64,000 bases of DNA from Stenotrophomonas tumulicola (GTDB lineage: Bacteria > Pseudomonadota > Gammaproteobacteria > Xanthomonadales > Xanthomonadaceae), in NCBI RefSeq assembly GCF_014117215.1, contig NZ_JACGXS010000003.1, forward strand, positions 283,754-347,753, given 5' to 3'. Positions 6,877-17,263 of this stretch are shown here, in pieces (the stretch's first letter is position 1; every line of letters begins with the position of its first letter). The position numbers were made by a program, and so were the translations under genes. The notes below the pieces were generated by a model. The model was not told the origin of the DNA. It searched no databases and saw only the letters and a program-made list of their open reading frames with translations.

Positions 6877-7581
6877 ATGATCGAATTCGGACACCTCACC
6901 CACCCCGGCCTGCGCCGCGCGCTCAACGAGGACACCTACTACGGTGACGGAGAGCTGTCGCTGTGGCTGGTGGCCGACGGCATGGGGGGCCATGCCTGTG
7001 GCGAGGTGGCCAGCGCGCTGGCGCGCGAGACCATCGTCCGGGAGATCCGCCGTGGCGCATCGCTGGCGCAGGCCATCCGCACCGCCGACGAGGAGATCAT
7101 CCGCGCTTCGCGCCGGCGTAACGACACCCTGCCCATGGGCACCACGGTGGTCGCTGCACGCGTGCAGGGCAACCGCTATGAAGTGGCCTGGGTCGGCGAC
7201 AGCCGCGCGTACCTGTGGCGCGACGGGCAACTGGCCCAGCTCAGCCAGGACCATAGCGTGGTGCAGGAAATGATGGCGCAGGGCAACCTGACCCCGGAAC
7301 AGGCGCGCGCGCATCCGCACCGCAACGTGGTCACCCAGGCACTGGGGGTCACCGACCCGGCACACCTGAACGTGGCGACCACCGCCGGTGAACTGCGTCC
7401 CGGCATGCAACTGTTGCTGTGCAGCGACGGCCTGACCGAAGAACTGGATGACAGCGGCATCTCCCGCACCCTGGCCTTCGACGATGCCAGCGCCCAGGAA
7501 TGCGTCGACACCCTCGTAGCCGCCGCCCTGGACGGCGGCGGCTCGGACAACATCACGGTAATCCTGGTGCGCTGCCACTAA
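6877..7581 (+). CDS. PP2C-family serine/threonine phosphatase
   Basis: A 234-residue PP2C (PPM) metal-dependent phosphatase without membrane segments. Metal-binding motifs are present: RALNEDTY (residues 14-21), VADGMGGH (32-39), SDGLTEELDD and the C-terminal GGSDNITVILV. Bacterial stand-alone PP2Cs reverse Hanks-type kinase phosphorylation, but no kinase gene is nearby in this window. ATG 6877 is preferred to the in-frame TTG at 6865 because it gives the usual family N-terminus. Confidence 0.92.
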   Translation: MIEFGHLTHPGLRRALNEDTYYGDGELSLWLVADGMGGHACGEVASALARETIVREIRRGASLAQAIRTADEEIIRASRRRNDTLPMGTTVVAARVQGNRYEVAWVGDSRAYLWRDGQLAQLSQDHSVVQEMMAQGNLTPEQARAHPHRNVVTQALGVTDPAHLNVATTAGELRPGMQLLLCSDGLTEELDDSGISRTLAFDDASAQECVDTLVAAALDGGGSDNITVILVRCH

Positions 7582-7626
7582 GCGCTGCCGGGGTTCGTTG
7601 CGCGTCTGGAGGAAAGCCCCCCTGGA

Positions 7627-8355
7627 TCAGGCGACGGCGGCTTCTTCGGCCTTCGGGCCATCCCACAGCGCGTGGCCAGCCTTCTTGCGCAGGCGCTCCA
7701 GCCGCGCCGCATGGGCTTCCAGCTCCGATGCGGTGGCCTGCACGCGCGGACGCGGCAGCAGTTTGGACGGATCGAACCCCTGCATGGCAGCAGCACCCGC
7801 CCCTCCCTCCTCGCCCAGGTCGAAGCCCAGGTCATCCTGGCCGGAGGTCAGCGCGATATAGACATCGCCAAGGATCTGCGCATCGAGCAGGGCGCCGTGC
7901 AACTGACGATGGGAGTTGTCTACGCCCAGCCGCTTGCACAGCGCGTCCAGTGAATTGCGTTGCCCCGGGAAGCGCTCGCGTGCCAACGCCAGGGTGTCCA
8001 CCACGGTGCAACGGTCGGCGATGCGGCCGTATTGGGGGCCCAGCCGCGCCAGTTCGCTGTCCAGGAAGCCCAGGTCGAACGCGGCGTTGTGGATGATCAG
8101 CTCGGCACCGTCAATGAAGGCCAGGAACGCGTCGGCCACCTGCGCGAAATCCGGCTTGTCGGCCAGGAAATCCAGGGTCAGCCCAGTGACTTCCTGCGCC
8201 CCGGGCTCGAAGTCCACGTCCGGCTTCAGGTACTGGTGGTAGTTGTTGCCACTGGGCCGTCGCTTGAACAGCTCCACGCAACCGATTTCAACGATCCGGT
8301 TGCCCTTCTGCCAGGCCAGGCCGGTGGTTTCTGTATCAAGGATGATCTGACGCAT
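7627..8355 (-). CDS. dnaQ: DNA polymerase III epsilon subunit (3'-5' exonuclease)
   Basis: A 242-residue proofreading subunit of the replicative polymerase. The DEDDh exonuclease motifs are complete: LDTETTGL with Asp7 and Glu9, HNAAFDLGFL (89-98) and HGALLDAQ with His153 and Asp158. The C-terminal ~60 residues form the flexible tail that binds the alpha subunit. It is the last gene of a minus-strand series methyltransferase-rnhA-dnaQ; rnhA and dnaQ adjacency is common in proteobacteria, though in many species the pair is divergent. Confidence 0.96.
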   Translation of the reverse strand: MRQIILDTETTGLAWQKGNRIVEIGCVELFKRRPSGNNYHQYLKPDVDFEPGAQEVTGLTLDFLADKPDFAQVADAFLAFIDGAELIIHNAAFDLGFLDSELARLGPQYGRIADRCTVVDTLALARERFPGQRNSLDALCKRLGVDNSHRQLHGALLDAQILGDVYIALTSGQDDLGFDLGEEGGAGAAAMQGFDPSKLLPRPRVQATASELEAHAARLERLRKKAGHALWDGPKAEEAAVA

Positions 8356-8359
8356 GCGC

Positions 8360-8815
8360 TCAGTTTACCGCCACGCCGCTGTCGCGGACCTGCATGGCCG
8401 CATTCCGCGCCAGCGTATCCACGCGCTCGTTGTCCGGGTCACCGGAATGCCCCTTCACCCAGCGCCAGTCGATCTGGTGGCGCAGGGTGGCGGCATGCAG
8501 GCGCTCCCACAGCTCACGGTTCTTTACCGGCGCACCGCCGGCGGTCTTCCAGTTCTTGCGGATCCAACCCGGCATCCATTCGGTCAGCCCCTGCCGCACA
8601 TACTGTGAATCGGTATAGAGCACGATCTGGCACGGCTCGCTCAGAGCCTCCAAACCGGAAATGGCAGCCATCAGCTCCATCCGGTTGTTGGTGGTGTGCG
8701 CTTCGCCGCCGCTCAACTCGCGTTCGTGCGCCTTGTAACGCAGCAACGCCGCCCAGCCGCCGGGGCCGGGGTTACCGAGGCAGGAGCCGTCGGTGTGTAC
8801 TTCAATGGTCTTCAT
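8360..8815 (-). CDS. rnhA: Ribonuclease HI
   Basis: A 151-residue enzyme that degrades the RNA strand of RNA-DNA hybrids. All four active-site acids are visible: Asp9 in [14 protein letters not shown], Glu47 in NNRMELMAA, Asp69 in LYTDSQYV and Asp133 in NERVDTLAR, plus His123 in VKGHSG. The Lys/Trp-rich basic handle ([15 protein letters not shown]) of the E. coli-type enzyme is present. It ends 4 bp upstream of dnaQ and its start overlaps the end of the methyltransferase gene by 14 bp, so the three are likely one operon. Confidence 0.97.
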   Translation of the reverse strand: MKTIEVHTDGSCLGNPGPGGWAALLRYKAHERELSGGEAHTTNNRMELMAAISGLEALSEPCQIVLYTDSQYVRQGLTEWMPGWIRKNWKTAGGAPVKNRELWERLHAATLRHQIDWRWVKGHSGDPDNERVDTLARNAAMQVRDSGVAVN

Positions 8816-9485
8816 TCGTTTCCAGGATCGATCGGGTCATGCCGGGCGTGGGCATCGGCCCGCGCCAGCGCATGCGGACGGGCGTGGGGCCCGGCAGTGC
8901 AAAGGTTCGCTTTTCAGCGCTGAACAGGCAGGCAGCACGCAGCGCCGCCAGGTTGAAGCGGCGACGCGACGCGGCCGGCCACATGGGCCCGACATAGCGC
9001 GTGTCATCGCACTCCAGCCCTACCCTCTCCAGCAACTGGCGCAGGCGCTGCGGGGTGCGCACCACCATGCCGTGCCGGCGCCATTGCGCGCGGTAGGGAC
9101 TGAAAGGATTGAGGCTGCTGAGCAGCAATCGCCCGCCGGGCATCAGCACGCGCTCACATTCGGCCAGCAGCGCGGCCGCATCTGCAGCGGTGACATGCTG
9201 CAGGATCACCACGCGGACACTTTCGTTGGGCAGCGGCAGCGGCAGCGCGCAACGCGCTTCCCCGGCATACCCCTGGCCATCGCGGAACAGGCGCAGCCCC
9301 CGCCCGCCGAGCAATGCCCCGTCCAGCCAACGGGCGCTGGGCGTGATCCACAGCCAAGGTGGGCCTGGCAGCGTCGGCAACTGCGGCAGCAGCAGTTGCT
9401 GCTCCAGCAGGAACAGTTCCTGCGCCGGTTCACTGTCGAACCAGGAGGTGGGTGTCGCTTGACGGAGGCTTGGCAGCGCGGGCAT
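8802..9485 (-). CDS. Class I SAM-dependent methyltransferase-like protein
   Basis: A 227-residue protein with a degenerate class I methyltransferase fold. The post-motif region [24 protein letters not shown] and a following [11 protein letters not shown] are typical of the Methyltransf_11 group, but the glycine-rich motif I that binds SAM is weak ([14 protein letters not shown]). It may therefore be a low-activity or non-SAM relative. Its 3' end overlaps rnhA, and it is divergent from gloB with 11 bp between the starts. This gene is a usual neighbour of gloB and rnhA in gammaproteobacteria. Confidence 0.8.
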   Translation of the reverse strand: MPALPSLRQATPTSWFDSEPAQELFLLEQQLLLPQLPTLPGPPWLWITPSARWLDGALLGGRGLRLFRDGQGYAGEARCALPLPLPNESVRVVILQHVTAADAAALLAECERVLMPGGRLLLSSLNPFSPYRAQWRRHGMVVRTPQRLRQLLERVGLECDDTRYVGPMWPAASRRRFNLAALRAACLFSAEKRTFALPGPTPVRMRWRGPMPTPGMTRSILETNEDH

Positions 9486-9496
9486 GGTCCGATTCT

Positions 9497-10261
9497 ATGC
9501 GACTGACTGCCCTGCCCGCATTTGCGGACAACTACATCTGGTGCCTGAGCGCCGACGACGGCGCTGCCGTGGTCGTCGATCCGGGCGATGCCGCGCCGGT
9601 GCTGGCTGCGGTCGACGCCGGCCTGCGCCCGCAGGCGATCCTGCTCACCCACCACCATGACGATCACATCGGCGGGGTGCCGGCACTGCAGCAGCGATTT
9701 CCCGGCATCAGGGTGATCGCGCCGCGCGAAACGCGCATTCCGACAGCCACCGAGCGCGTCACCGAGGGTGAACGCGTTCAGGCACTGGGGCAGATGTTCC
9801 ACGTAGTATCCGTGCCCGGGCACACTCTCAGCCATGTCGCGTTTCACACTGATGAACATCTTTTCAGTGGTGACGCATTGTTCAGCCTGGGCTGTGGGCG
9901 CCTGTTCGAAGGTACGCCGTCCCAGTTGCTGGCCACCATGCGCAGCCTGGCGTCCCTGCCGGCGCAACTGCTTGTCTGTTGCGCGCACGAATACACCGTG
10001 TCAAATGCCGTCTTCGCGCGGCATGTCGACCCCGCCAACGCTGCCATCCGGCAGCGCCAAGAGGAGGCCTTGGCCATGCGCCGCGATGATCGCTCCACCC
10101 TGCCGGTTACGCTGGCACAAGAACTGGACGGCAATCCGTTCCTGCGTACCCACACCGCGCCGATCCGTGCGGCGGTGTCGGCTCACCTGGGGCGGGAGGT
10201 CACCGACGATGTCGACGTAATGGCCGGACTTCGGCACTGGAAAGACGGCTTTCGCGCATGA
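9497..10261 (+). CDS. gloB: Hydroxyacylglutathione hydrolase (glyoxalase II)
   Basis: A 254-residue MBL-fold enzyme that hydrolyses S-lactoylglutathione to lactate and glutathione in methylglyoxal detoxification. It has the binuclear metal motif [10 protein letters not shown] (51-60), the further ligands in [11 protein letters not shown] and [17 protein letters not shown], and the C-terminal HAGH-like glutathione-binding region with HEYT and R/K pairs. ATG at 9497 gives the canonical start [15 protein letters not shown]. Its stop overlaps the next gene by 4 bp (ATGA). Confidence 0.96.
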   Translation: MRLTALPAFADNYIWCLSADDGAAVVVDPGDAAPVLAAVDAGLRPQAILLTHHHDDHIGGVPALQQRFPGIRVIAPRETRIPTATERVTEGERVQALGQMFHVVSVPGHTLSHVAFHTDEHLFSGDALFSLGCGRLFEGTPSQLLATMRSLASLPAQLLVCCAHEYTVSNAVFARHVDPANAAIRQRQEEALAMRRDDRSTLPVTLAQELDGNPFLRTHTAPIRAAVSAHLGREVTDDVDVMAGLRHWKDGFRA

Positions 10262-11463
10262 AGCGCCGAACTCTGTCGCTGGCCCTGGGCATCCTGCTGG
10301 GGCTCGCCGGAACCGCCAACGCGCAACCGCTGGGTGCGGGCATCACCCAGAACATGGCCGGCTTGACCGCCCTTCCGCTGGAGGCCGGCACGTTGCCGCC
10401 GCCCAGCGTACGCAACGGCCAGGACATCTTCGCCAGCTTCCGCGCCGGCCTGGCCGAGCCTACCTGTGACATCGAGGCCACCAGCCCGCGCTGGCGGAAG
10501 CAGTTCGCGCATGCACCGGCGCGGCTGGCCAACCAGAATGACGACGCGCTGGTGCTGTTCGGCTATGTGGTCGAAGAGCTGCGCAAGGCCAGCCTGCCCA
10601 CCGAATTCGCACTGATCCCGTTCGTGGAAAGTGGCTACCGCCCCAATGCACGCAGCAATGCCGGGCCGGCCGGCCTGTGGCAATTCATCGCCACCACCGC
10701 CCGCAACCATCGGGTGCCGATGAGCGAGGGCTACGATGGGCGGCTGTCTGCCGTGGATTCCACCCAGGCTGCCGTGCGTTACCTGAAGACGCTGCATGGC
10801 ATGTTCGGCGGCGATTGGCGGCTGGCCACCATGGCCTACAACGCCGGTGAATACCGGGTGCTGCAGAGCCTGCGCAAGGCCGGCATGAACTCCAGCAATG
10901 CACGCCCTTCCGATCTGCCGGGCCTGTCTCCGATCACCTATGCCTACGTGGAGAAGCTGCACGCGCTGGCCTGCGTGCTGGAAAACGCCGAAGAACAACC
11001 TTCGGTGATGGCCTCGCTGGACCGCACCGTGCCGGTACTGAAAAGCCACACCCTGCCCGCCGGTACCAGCGTGCAGCAGTGGGCCGCGCAACGCGCGCTG
11101 GATCCTGCCCGCATCGCCCGCCTGAACCCCGCTGCCTCCAACAGTGGCGCACGCCCGAAAGGAGCGCCGGTGCGCCTGCTGGCACCGGTGAATCCGATGG
11201 CAGCGACTGCAGCCGTCGCACAGGTCGGCAGCGGTACGGCAACAGCCGCGGTGGCGACTGTACAGCCAGCGCCGGATGCGACGCACACCGTAGCCAGCAG
11301 CGCTGACCGGCCACGTAATCGCCGCCATACCGTGCGCAGTGGCGAGTCTGCCTGGACCATCGCCCGCCGCTACGGCATGCCGGTCAAAGCCCTGCTGAGC
11401 CTCAACGGCCTGAGTGGCAAGAGCGTACTCAAGCCCGGTGCGGTGTTGCGCATCGAGGATTGA
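10258..11463 (+). CDS. mltD: MltD-like lytic murein transglycosylase, one LysM
   Basis: A 401-residue exported muramidase-like enzyme that cleaves peptidoglycan with formation of 1,6-anhydroMurNAc. Order of parts: signal peptide (1-22, cut after GTANA/Q), SLT domain with catalytic Glu124 in [21 protein letters not shown], a further YNAGEY motif, an Ala/Val/Thr-rich linker, and a single LysM near 355-400 ([17 protein letters not shown]). E. coli MltD has two LysM repeats and a lipobox; here no lipobox cysteine is seen at the cleavage site. It overlaps gloB by 4 bp, a conserved pairing. Confidence 0.92.
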   Translation: MKRRTLSLALGILLGLAGTANAQPLGAGITQNMAGLTALPLEAGTLPPPSVRNGQDIFASFRAGLAEPTCDIEATSPRWRKQFAHAPARLANQNDDALVLFGYVVEELRKASLPTEFALIPFVESGYRPNARSNAGPAGLWQFIATTARNHRVPMSEGYDGRLSAVDSTQAAVRYLKTLHGMFGGDWRLATMAYNAGEYRVLQSLRKAGMNSSNARPSDLPGLSPITYAYVEKLHALACVLENAEEQPSVMASLDRTVPVLKSHTLPAGTSVQQWAAQRALDPARIARLNPAASNSGARPKGAPVRLLAPVNPMAATAAVAQVGSGTATAAVATVQPAPDATHTVASSADRPRNRRHTVRSGESAWTIARRYGMPVKALLSLNGLSGKSVLKPGAVLRIED

Positions 11464-11498
11464 TCGACCCGGCGCCGTAGCGTGCGTGCAGACAGAAA

Positions 11499-11524
11499 AA
11501 GGCCCGGCATCGCTGCCGGGCCTT
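11499..11524. terminator. Bidirectional terminator mltD / ppiD
   Basis: Stem aaggcccggca / tgccgggcctt with a TCGC loop, flanked by an A run on the left and a T run on the right, between two convergent genes. Confidence 0.85.
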
Positions 11525-11547
11525 TTCGTTCACCGTTCAACCAACCT

Positions 11548-13506
11548 TTACAGGTTCGCTTCAGTGGTCTGCACCAGGAAGCGCTTGCGGGTGGACTTGA
11601 TGAACGCGTCCGCCGCCGCCATGCCGTCGATCTGGCTCAGCTGCTGCTTGAGCTGCTGGCGTTGTTCGGCGGTCACTTCCTTGACGTCACCCGGGCTGAC
11701 CTTGGTCACCGCGAACACTACCGTGCGGCCCTGCACGTCCACCTTGCCGTAGCTCGGCTTGCCTTCTGCCGGCAGCGGCGCGCTGAACACGGCCTGGTTG
11801 ACCTCCACGGTCGGCACCGGCTGGGTGCGTGGCAGCCCCGGCATCGGGCTCACCTGCAGCTTCTCGACCTGTGCCAGGCCCTGCAGGGTCTGGCCTGCGT
11901 TCAACTTGGCCAGCAACGCGTCAGCCGCCTTTTCCGTCGCTTGGCGCATGCGGTCGGCACGAATGGCGGCGATCACCTGCTCACGCGCCTTGTCCAGCGG
12001 AATCGCCTGTTCCGGGGTGTGTTCGGCCACGCGGATCACGACACTATGGTTGCCGGCGGCATCCAGTTCGATCGGGTCGCTGGAGGTGCCATCCTGGACC
12101 AGGATGTCGGAGAACGCCGCGCGCAGCACTGCCGGATTGGCAGCAATGCCCGTGGCGGTCTGTCGCGAGAACGGCCCAACCGTCTGCAGCGGCAGATTGA
12201 CCGCCTGCGCCGCAGCCGCCAGGTCGCTCGGGCTCTTGTTGGTGGCATCCACGACACGGCCGGCCAGTTCGTTGTAACCACGCTCACCATCGGCCTTGAT
12301 CTGTTCGGCCAGCAACTGGTCGCGCACTTCCTCGAACGGCTTGCCTTCACCGCCACGCACTTCGCGCACCTGGATCACGTGATAGCCGAAGTCCGACTTC
12401 ACCGGGCCGACGATCTCGCCGGCCTTGGCCGCGAATACCGCGTCTTCGAACGGCTTGACCATGGCACCATGTTCCACCCAGCCCAGGTCGCCGCCCTGCT
12501 CCTTGGAGCCGGTATCGGCCGAATTGGCCCGGGCCAGTGCCGCGAAGTCGGCACCGGCCGCCTTGGCCTCGGCAGCCAGCTTGGCCGCCTTCGCTTCGGC
12601 ACCGTCGCCGTTTTCGATCAGGATGTGCGAGGTCAGGCGCTGTTCCGGCGTCGCAAAGCGTGCCTTCTCGTCGTCATAGCGCTTGCGCAGCGTGGCCTCG
12701 TCCGGAGCGGCCGGCGGCGGCAGCGCCGTACCGTCGATATCCACGTACTCCAGCGTGACCATCTCGGCCTGGCGGAAGTCGCGGGTGTGGCCGTCATACC
12801 ACTGCTTGATCTGCGCGTCGGTCACCGGCGCGGTATCGGCCGGCTGCTCGGGCAGCATGGCGATCTCGACGTCACGGGTTTCGCCCAACAGCTTGAGCAG
12901 GCGTTCGGTCTCGGCTTCGGTGACGAAGCCGGAATTCTGCAGGGCACTGGGAATGATCGACTGCTGCAGGCTGGTGCGCACCAGTTGCTCGAACATGGCC
13001 GGGGTACGCGGCGGATTGCCGCTGGCCAGCGCGATGCGGTACTGGTCGCCGTTGAACTTGCCGTCGGCCCCCAGGAAAGCCGGGATGGTGGCGATGTAGT
13101 CGCGCACGGCGGCATCACCGATCACTACGCCGGACTGCTCACCGGCCAGGCGCACCACTTGTTCGTCGACCAGCTGGTCCAGCACGGCCAGCTTGTTCTC
13201 GGCGCTTTCGAAGGCGCGCGGATCGAAGTCCTCGCCCTGCTGCTGGCGCACGCGCGCGCGCTCCTGCTCGAACCGCTCGCGGAATTCCTGCGAGGTGATC
13301 TCATGGTGCTTCCACAGCAGGCGCGCCGGCCACCAGGAAGGAGCGGACGTCCACCAGCTCGGCGGCGCCGACACTTTGGCCACGTTCTGCGCACCAACGC
13401 CACCAAGGTAGCTGTTGTCGATGACGAACAGGAACGGGATCATCAGCAGCCCCAGGATCACGGTGACGATCCAGCCCGAGGTCTTGTCGCGAAGTTTCTG
13501 CAGCAT
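11548..13506 (-). CDS. ppiD: Periplasmic folding chaperone / PPIase PpiD
   Basis: A 652-residue inner-membrane-anchored SurA-like chaperone acting on proteins leaving SecYEG. A short cytoplasmic start ([12 protein letters not shown]) leads to one membrane segment (about 13-32, [18 protein letters not shown]), then the SurA-like N-domain and a parvulin-type rotamase domain near 265-360 (ends in [14 protein letters not shown]). ATG 13506 is chosen because upstream codons run through a terminator and tRNA gene. The position downstream of hupB and tRNA genes with lon matches the gammaproteobacterial order lon-hupB-ppiD. Confidence 0.93.
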   Translation of the reverse strand: MLQKLRDKTSGWIVTVILGLLMIPFLFVIDNSYLGGVGAQNVAKVSAPPSWWTSAPSWWPARLLWKHHEITSQEFRERFEQERARVRQQQGEDFDPRAFESAENKLAVLDQLVDEQVVRLAGEQSGVVIGDAAVRDYIATIPAFLGADGKFNGDQYRIALASGNPPRTPAMFEQLVRTSLQQSIIPSALQNSGFVTEAETERLLKLLGETRDVEIAMLPEQPADTAPVTDAQIKQWYDGHTRDFRQAEMVTLEYVDIDGTALPPPAAPDEATLRKRYDDEKARFATPEQRLTSHILIENGDGAEAKAAKLAAEAKAAGADFAALARANSADTGSKEQGGDLGWVEHGAMVKPFEDAVFAAKAGEIVGPVKSDFGYHVIQVREVRGGEGKPFEEVRDQLLAEQIKADGERGYNELAGRVVDATNKSPSDLAAAAQAVNLPLQTVGPFSRQTATGIAANPAVLRAAFSDILVQDGTSSDPIELDAAGNHSVVIRVAEHTPEQAIPLDKAREQVIAAIRADRMRQATEKAADALLAKLNAGQTLQGLAQVEKLQVSPMPGLPRTQPVPTVEVNQAVFSAPLPAEGKPSYGKVDVQGRTVVFAVTKVSPGDVKEVTAEQRQQLKQQLSQIDGMAAADAFIKSTRKRFLVQTTEANL

Positions 13507-13626
13507 GGGAAAAATCAAGGCCTGATTGGCGAGCCCGGCAGTGTAACCCGCTTCGCGGCAGGCTCCAAAAGCCGCGGCGCCGAAAGCCAGGCCGCTGGCC
13601 CAGCCCGGGACCGCCGGAACAAAAAA

Positions 13627-13654
13627 AAAGCCCCTGGCTTTCACCAGGGGCTTT
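13627..13654 (-). terminator. Terminator after tRNA-Asp array
   Basis: Stem aaagcccctgg / ccaggggcttt with a 6-nt loop. On the minus strand the second arm continues into a long T tract (RC of 13621-13629), ending the tRNA transcript. Confidence 0.85.
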
Positions 13655-13661
13655 CCATTCG

Positions 13662-13738
13662 TGGCGGAGCGGACGGGACTCGAACCCGCGACCTCCGGCG
13701 TGACAGGCCAGCATTCTAACCAGCTGAACTACCGCTCC
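13662..13738 (-). tRNA. tRNA-Asp (GTC), copy 1
   Basis: 77 nt with encoded CCA. Acceptor GGAGCGG/CCGCTCC, anticodon loop CTGTCAC giving GTC. Identical to the copies at 13845 and 14007. Confidence 0.97.
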
Positions 13739-13844
13739 GCGTTGAAACTTTGCAGGCGCACATTCTATCCGAAGATGTCCTGGTTGCCCAGCCTGATGAA
13801 CACTTTTTTCAGGAGTTTTTCACGAGGCCTTACCATATCTGCAG

Positions 13845-13921
13845 TGGCGGAGCGGACGGGACTCGAACCCGCGACCTCCGGCGTGACAGGCCAGCATTCT
13901 AACCAGCTGAACTACCGCTCC
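13845..13921 (-). tRNA. tRNA-Asp (GTC), copy 2
   Basis: 77 nt, identical in sequence to copies 1 and 3, with encoded CCA. The spacer between copies 1 and 2 (about 106 bp) is not similar to the spacer between copies 2 and 3 (85 bp). Confidence 0.97.
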
Positions 13922-14006
13922 GTGCTGCAAAACCCACGCTCCCTCCGCAGCCATGGCCCTGGAGAAAACAAAGCCCCCAGGATGAACCCGGAGGCCTCTT
14001 TGAAAA

Positions 14007-14083
14007 TGGCGGAGCGGACGGGACTCGAACCCGCGACCTCCGGCGTGACAGGCCAGCATTCTAACCAGCTGAACTACCGCTCC
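14007..14083 (-). tRNA. tRNA-Asp (GTC), copy 3
   Basis: 77 nt, identical to copies 1 and 2, with encoded CCA. First of the three Asp tRNAs in transcription order, directly after tRNA-Val. Confidence 0.97.
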
Positions 14084-14109
14084 ACATTTCAATCTTTACT
14101 GCGGTGCTG

Positions 14110-14184
14110 TGGTGGGTGCTGAGGGTTTCGAACCCCCGACCCTCTCCGTGTAAAGGAGACGCTCTACCACTGAGCTAAGCACCC
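14110..14184 (-). tRNA. tRNA-Val (TAC)
   Basis: 75 nt with encoded CCA. Acceptor GGGTGCT/AGCACCC, anticodon loop TTTACAC giving TAC. It lies 11 bp after hupB, so it may be processed from the hupB transcript. Confidence 0.96.
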
Positions 14185-14195
14185 CAGCGAGCCGC

Positions 14196-14468
14196 TTAGT
14201 TTACAGCATCCTTCAGGGCCTTGCCAGCCTTGAACGACGGATTCTTCGAAGCAGCGATCGCGATGGTGTCGCCGGTCTTCGGGTTGCGGCCGGTGCGTGC
14301 AGCACGGTCACGGACCTGGAAGGTGCCAAAGCCGACCAGCGTCACTGCATCGCCACCCTTCAGTGCCTTGGTGACGGCAGCAACGACGGCATCGACAGCA
14401 CGGGCGGACTCGGCCTTGGTCAGGTCAGCGGTCTCGGCAACGGCGTCGATCAATTCGGTCTTGTTCAT
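14196..14468 (-). CDS. hupB: DNA-binding protein HU
   Basis: A 90-residue nucleoid protein. The dimerisation helices ([20 protein letters not shown]) and the DNA-binding arm signature [18 protein letters not shown] with KTGDTIAI are intact. HU dimers bend and compact DNA. It starts with AAGGAGCTGTAGAGA before ATG, the same leader pattern as the ompA gene in this window. It lies downstream of lon and is followed by four tRNAs. Confidence 0.97.
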   Translation of the reverse strand: MNKTELIDAVAETADLTKAESARAVDAVVAAVTKALKGGDAVTLVGFGTFQVRDRAARTGRNPKTGDTIAIAASKNPSFKAGKALKDAVN

Positions 14469-14624
14469 TCTCTACAGCTCCTTATAGCGGGGGACCCGCG
14501 GATATAGCCAGGGAAGCCATCATTCGTTGCAGCACGAACGATGACACTACGGATCGATTCGGCGAATCCCTTGCAGCTGATTCGCGAGTGCTGCTTTTAT
14601 ACCAGTGGCCCTACCCCCGCGCAA

Positions 14625-14655
14625 GCCGAAAACCCAGCAATGACGCGGGTTTCGG
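14625..14655 (-). terminator. Terminator after lon
   Basis: Stem ccgaaa(a)ccc / gggtttcgg just downstream of the lon stop on the minus strand, 11-nt loop; only a short T run follows, so strength is uncertain. Confidence 0.55.
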
Positions 14656-14673
14656 CCGTTTGTAAAGCACATC

Positions 14674-17148
14674 TCAGTGCTTGACGCGCGTGGTGGAAGG
14701 TGTCTTGCCCTTGCTGCGAACCGTGACACGCTGCGCCGTCTTGCGCACCTTCTTCGGCGTGAGCGGACGCTCGAGCGCCAGGTCGAGTACTTCCTCGATG
14801 TATTTCACCGGCACGATCTCGATGTCCCGGGTGACATTGGCCGGAATATCCGCCAGATCCTTGCGGTTCTCCTCGGGGATGATGACCGTGCGGATGCCAC
14901 CGCGCAGCGCCGCAAGCAGCTTCTCCTTCAGGCCACCAATGGCGGTGACACGGCCGCGCAAGGTGATTTCGCCAGTCATGGCAACGTCGGCACGCACCGG
15001 CACCTTGGTCAGGATGGATACCAGCGAGGTGACCATCGCCGCGCCCGCACTGGGGCCGTCCTTGGGCGTGGCGCCATCGGGCACGTGCACGTGCACGTCC
15101 TGCTTCTGCAGGAAGCCGACGTCGATGCCCATCTGTGCGGCACGCGAACGCACCACCGACAACGCGGCGGAAGCGGATTCCTTCATGACATTGCCCAACT
15201 GGCCGGTCAGGATCAGCTGGCCCTTGCCTGGCACCAGCGTCGATTCGATCTGCAGCAGTTCGCCACCGACCTCGGTCCAGGCCAGCCCGGTGACCAGGCC
15301 GACTTCATTCTCTTCTTCGGCACGGCCGAAATCGAAGCGGCGCACGCCGAGGTACTTGTCCAGGTTGCTGGCGTCGACCACCACCAGTGCCTTCTTCTTC
15401 GCAGCCGCCTTCCTGCCGGCCTTGGCAGCCTTCGCCGGCTTGGCCAGGCCTGCGGGGCCAGCCAGGGCGATTTCCTTCACCACCTTGCGGCAGATCTTGG
15501 CCACTTCGCGCTCCAGGTTGCGCACGCCGGATTCGCGCGTGTAATACCGCACGATATCGACGATGGCCTCGCTGGCGATGTCCAGCTCTTCCGCCTTCAG
15601 GCCGTTGGCCTTCAACTGCTTGGGTACCAGGTAGCGCATGGCGATGTTGAGCTTCTCATCCTCGGTATAGCCGGGGATGCGGATCACTTCCATGCGGTCC
15701 AGCAGCGGGCCCGGAATGTTCAGCGAGTTCGAGGTGGCCACGAACATCACTTCGGACAGGTCCAGGTCCACTTCCAGGTAGTGGTCGTTGAAGGAATGGT
15801 TCTGTTCCGGGTCCAGCACTTCCAGCAGCGCCGAGGACGGATCGCCACGGAAATCCATCGACATCTTGTCGATTTCGTCGAGCAGGAACAGCGCGTTCTT
15901 GCTGCCGACCTTGTTGAGGTTCTGCACGATGCGGCCCGGCATCGAGCCGACGTAGGTGCGGCGATGGCCACGGATTTCGGCCTCGTCGCGCACGCCCCCC
16001 AGGCTCATGCGCACGAACTTGCGGTTGGTGGCCTTGGCGATGGACTGGCCCAGGGAGGTCTTGCCCACGCCCGGCGGCCCGACCAGGCACAGGATCGGGC
16101 CCTTCATCTGCTTCACGCGCGACTGCACCGCCAGGTATTCCAAGATGCGGTCCTTGACCTTGTCCAGGCCGTAATGATCGGCATCCAGCGTGTCCTGCGC
16201 GGCCTTCAGATCCTTGCGCACCTTGGTGCGCTTCTTCCACGGCACGCCCAGGATCCAGTCGAGGTAGTTGCGCACCACGGCCGCCTCGGCGGACATCGGC
16301 GACATCTGCTTTAGCTTGCCCAGCTCGGCCTTGGCCTTGGTTTCCACCGGCTTGGGCATGCCCGCCTCGGCGATCTTGCGCGTCAGCTCTTCCATCTCGC
16401 CCGGCGCATCGTCCAGGTCACCCAGTTCCTTCTGGATGGCCTTCATCTGTTCGTTGAGATAGTACTCGCGCTGGCTCTTCTCCATCTGCGACTTCACGCG
16501 GCCGCGGATGCGCTTTTCCATCTGCTGCACGTCGATCTCGCCGTCGACCAGGCCGACCAGCATTTCCAGGCGCTCACCGACGGGCAGCACTTCCAGCAGC
16601 CGCTGCTTGTCGGCCAGGCGCACGCTGATGTGCGCGGCGATGGTGTCGGCCAGGCGCGCCGGCTCTTCGATGCCCGCCAGGGTCTGCAGCAGCTCCGGCG
16701 GCAGTTTGCGGTTGGTCTTGACGTACTGTTCGAACAAGGACATCAGCGAACGGGCGATCGCCTCGATCTCGCGTGCCTCGCGATCATCGTCGGCCTGTAT
16801 CTCCACGGCCTGGCCCTGCAGGGCGCCATCACGTTCGCCCACCTGCGTCACCTGCACGCGCGACAGCCCTTCCACCAGCACCTTGATGGTGCCATCAGGC
16901 AGCTTCAACAGTTGCAGCACCTGGGCCAGCGTGCCGACCTGGTACAGGTCGGATTCCTGCGGATCGTCGGTCTCGGCCGACTTCTGCGCCACCAGCAGGA
17001 TGCGCTTGTCGGCCTCCATCGCCTTTTCCAGTGCGTGCATGGACTTGTCGCGGCCGACGAACAGCGGGATGACCATGTGCGGGAACACCACCACGTCACG
17101 CAGCGGCAGTACCGGCAGGTCGAGAGTCTCAGTTGGGGAACGGGCCAT
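14674..17148 (-). CDS. lon: ATP-dependent protease Lon
   Basis: An 824-residue LonA protease that degrades misfolded and regulatory proteins. Order: N-terminal substrate domain ([20 protein letters not shown]), central coiled coil, AAA+ module with Walker A GPPGVGKT and Walker [10 protein letters not shown], and protease domain with catalytic Ser700 (DGPSAGAA) and Lys741 (GGLKEKLL). Odd point: between the AAA+ lid and the protease domain lies a Lys/Ala-rich insertion ([20 protein letters not shown]), making it longer than the E. coli enzyme (784). A sigma-32-like promoter sits at 17221-17249. Confidence 0.97.
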   Translation of the reverse strand: MARSPTETLDLPVLPLRDVVVFPHMVIPLFVGRDKSMHALEKAMEADKRILLVAQKSAETDDPQESDLYQVGTLAQVLQLLKLPDGTIKVLVEGLSRVQVTQVGERDGALQGQAVEIQADDDREAREIEAIARSLMSLFEQYVKTNRKLPPELLQTLAGIEEPARLADTIAAHISVRLADKQRLLEVLPVGERLEMLVGLVDGEIDVQQMEKRIRGRVKSQMEKSQREYYLNEQMKAIQKELGDLDDAPGEMEELTRKIAEAGMPKPVETKAKAELGKLKQMSPMSAEAAVVRNYLDWILGVPWKKRTKVRKDLKAAQDTLDADHYGLDKVKDRILEYLAVQSRVKQMKGPILCLVGPPGVGKTSLGQSIAKATNRKFVRMSLGGVRDEAEIRGHRRTYVGSMPGRIVQNLNKVGSKNALFLLDEIDKMSMDFRGDPSSALLEVLDPEQNHSFNDHYLEVDLDLSEVMFVATSNSLNIPGPLLDRMEVIRIPGYTEDEKLNIAMRYLVPKQLKANGLKAEELDIASEAIVDIVRYYTRESGVRNLEREVAKICRKVVKEIALAGPAGLAKPAKAAKAGRKAAAKKKALVVVDASNLDKYLGVRRFDFGRAEEENEVGLVTGLAWTEVGGELLQIESTLVPGKGQLILTGQLGNVMKESASAALSVVRSRAAQMGIDVGFLQKQDVHVHVPDGATPKDGPSAGAAMVTSLVSILTKVPVRADVAMTGEITLRGRVTAIGGLKEKLLAALRGGIRTVIIPEENRKDLADIPANVTRDIEIVPVKYIEEVLDLALERPLTPKKVRKTAQRVTVRSKGKTPSTTRVKH

Positions 17149-17207
17149 GGGGGCTCCAGGAAGGGGGGAATACCGCCTCCGGCACTGGCTGGGCCGGAGA
17201 CAAAAAA

Positions 17208-17236
17208 GCCGATGGCCCCGTTATGGGGCCATCGGC
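17208..17236 (-). terminator. Terminator after clpX
   Basis: Stem gccgatggcccc / ggggccatcggc with GTTAT loop. On the minus strand the second arm is followed by TTTTTTG, a textbook intrinsic terminator for clpX. Confidence 0.88.
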
Positions 17237-17249
17237 ATCAGGATGCAAG
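17221..17249 (-). promoter_or_regulatory. Candidate sigma-32 promoter of lon
   Basis: On the minus strand CTTGCAT (17249-17243), 14 bp, CCCCATAA (17228-17221), compared with the heat-shock consensus CTTGAAA-N13-15-CCCCATNT. It overlaps the clpX terminator and would start transcription about 65 nt before the lon ATG. Matches were scored by eye. Confidence 0.45.
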
Positions 17250-17263
17250 CTGTCTTGAGAAAG

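Noticed and set aside
11482..13719. 745-codon plus-strand frame
   Set aside because: Antisense shadow of ppiD with typical third-position GC artefact; it also runs through a terminator and a tRNA gene.
13662..14083. Regularly spaced repeats resembling a CRISPR array
   Set aside because: The three 77-bp repeats are complete tRNA-Asp genes with cloverleaf and CCA.
14677..16314. 545-codon plus-strand frame antisense to lon
   Set aside because: Composition is a mirror of lon codons (His/Gln/Arg-rich), and lon itself has complete Lon domains.
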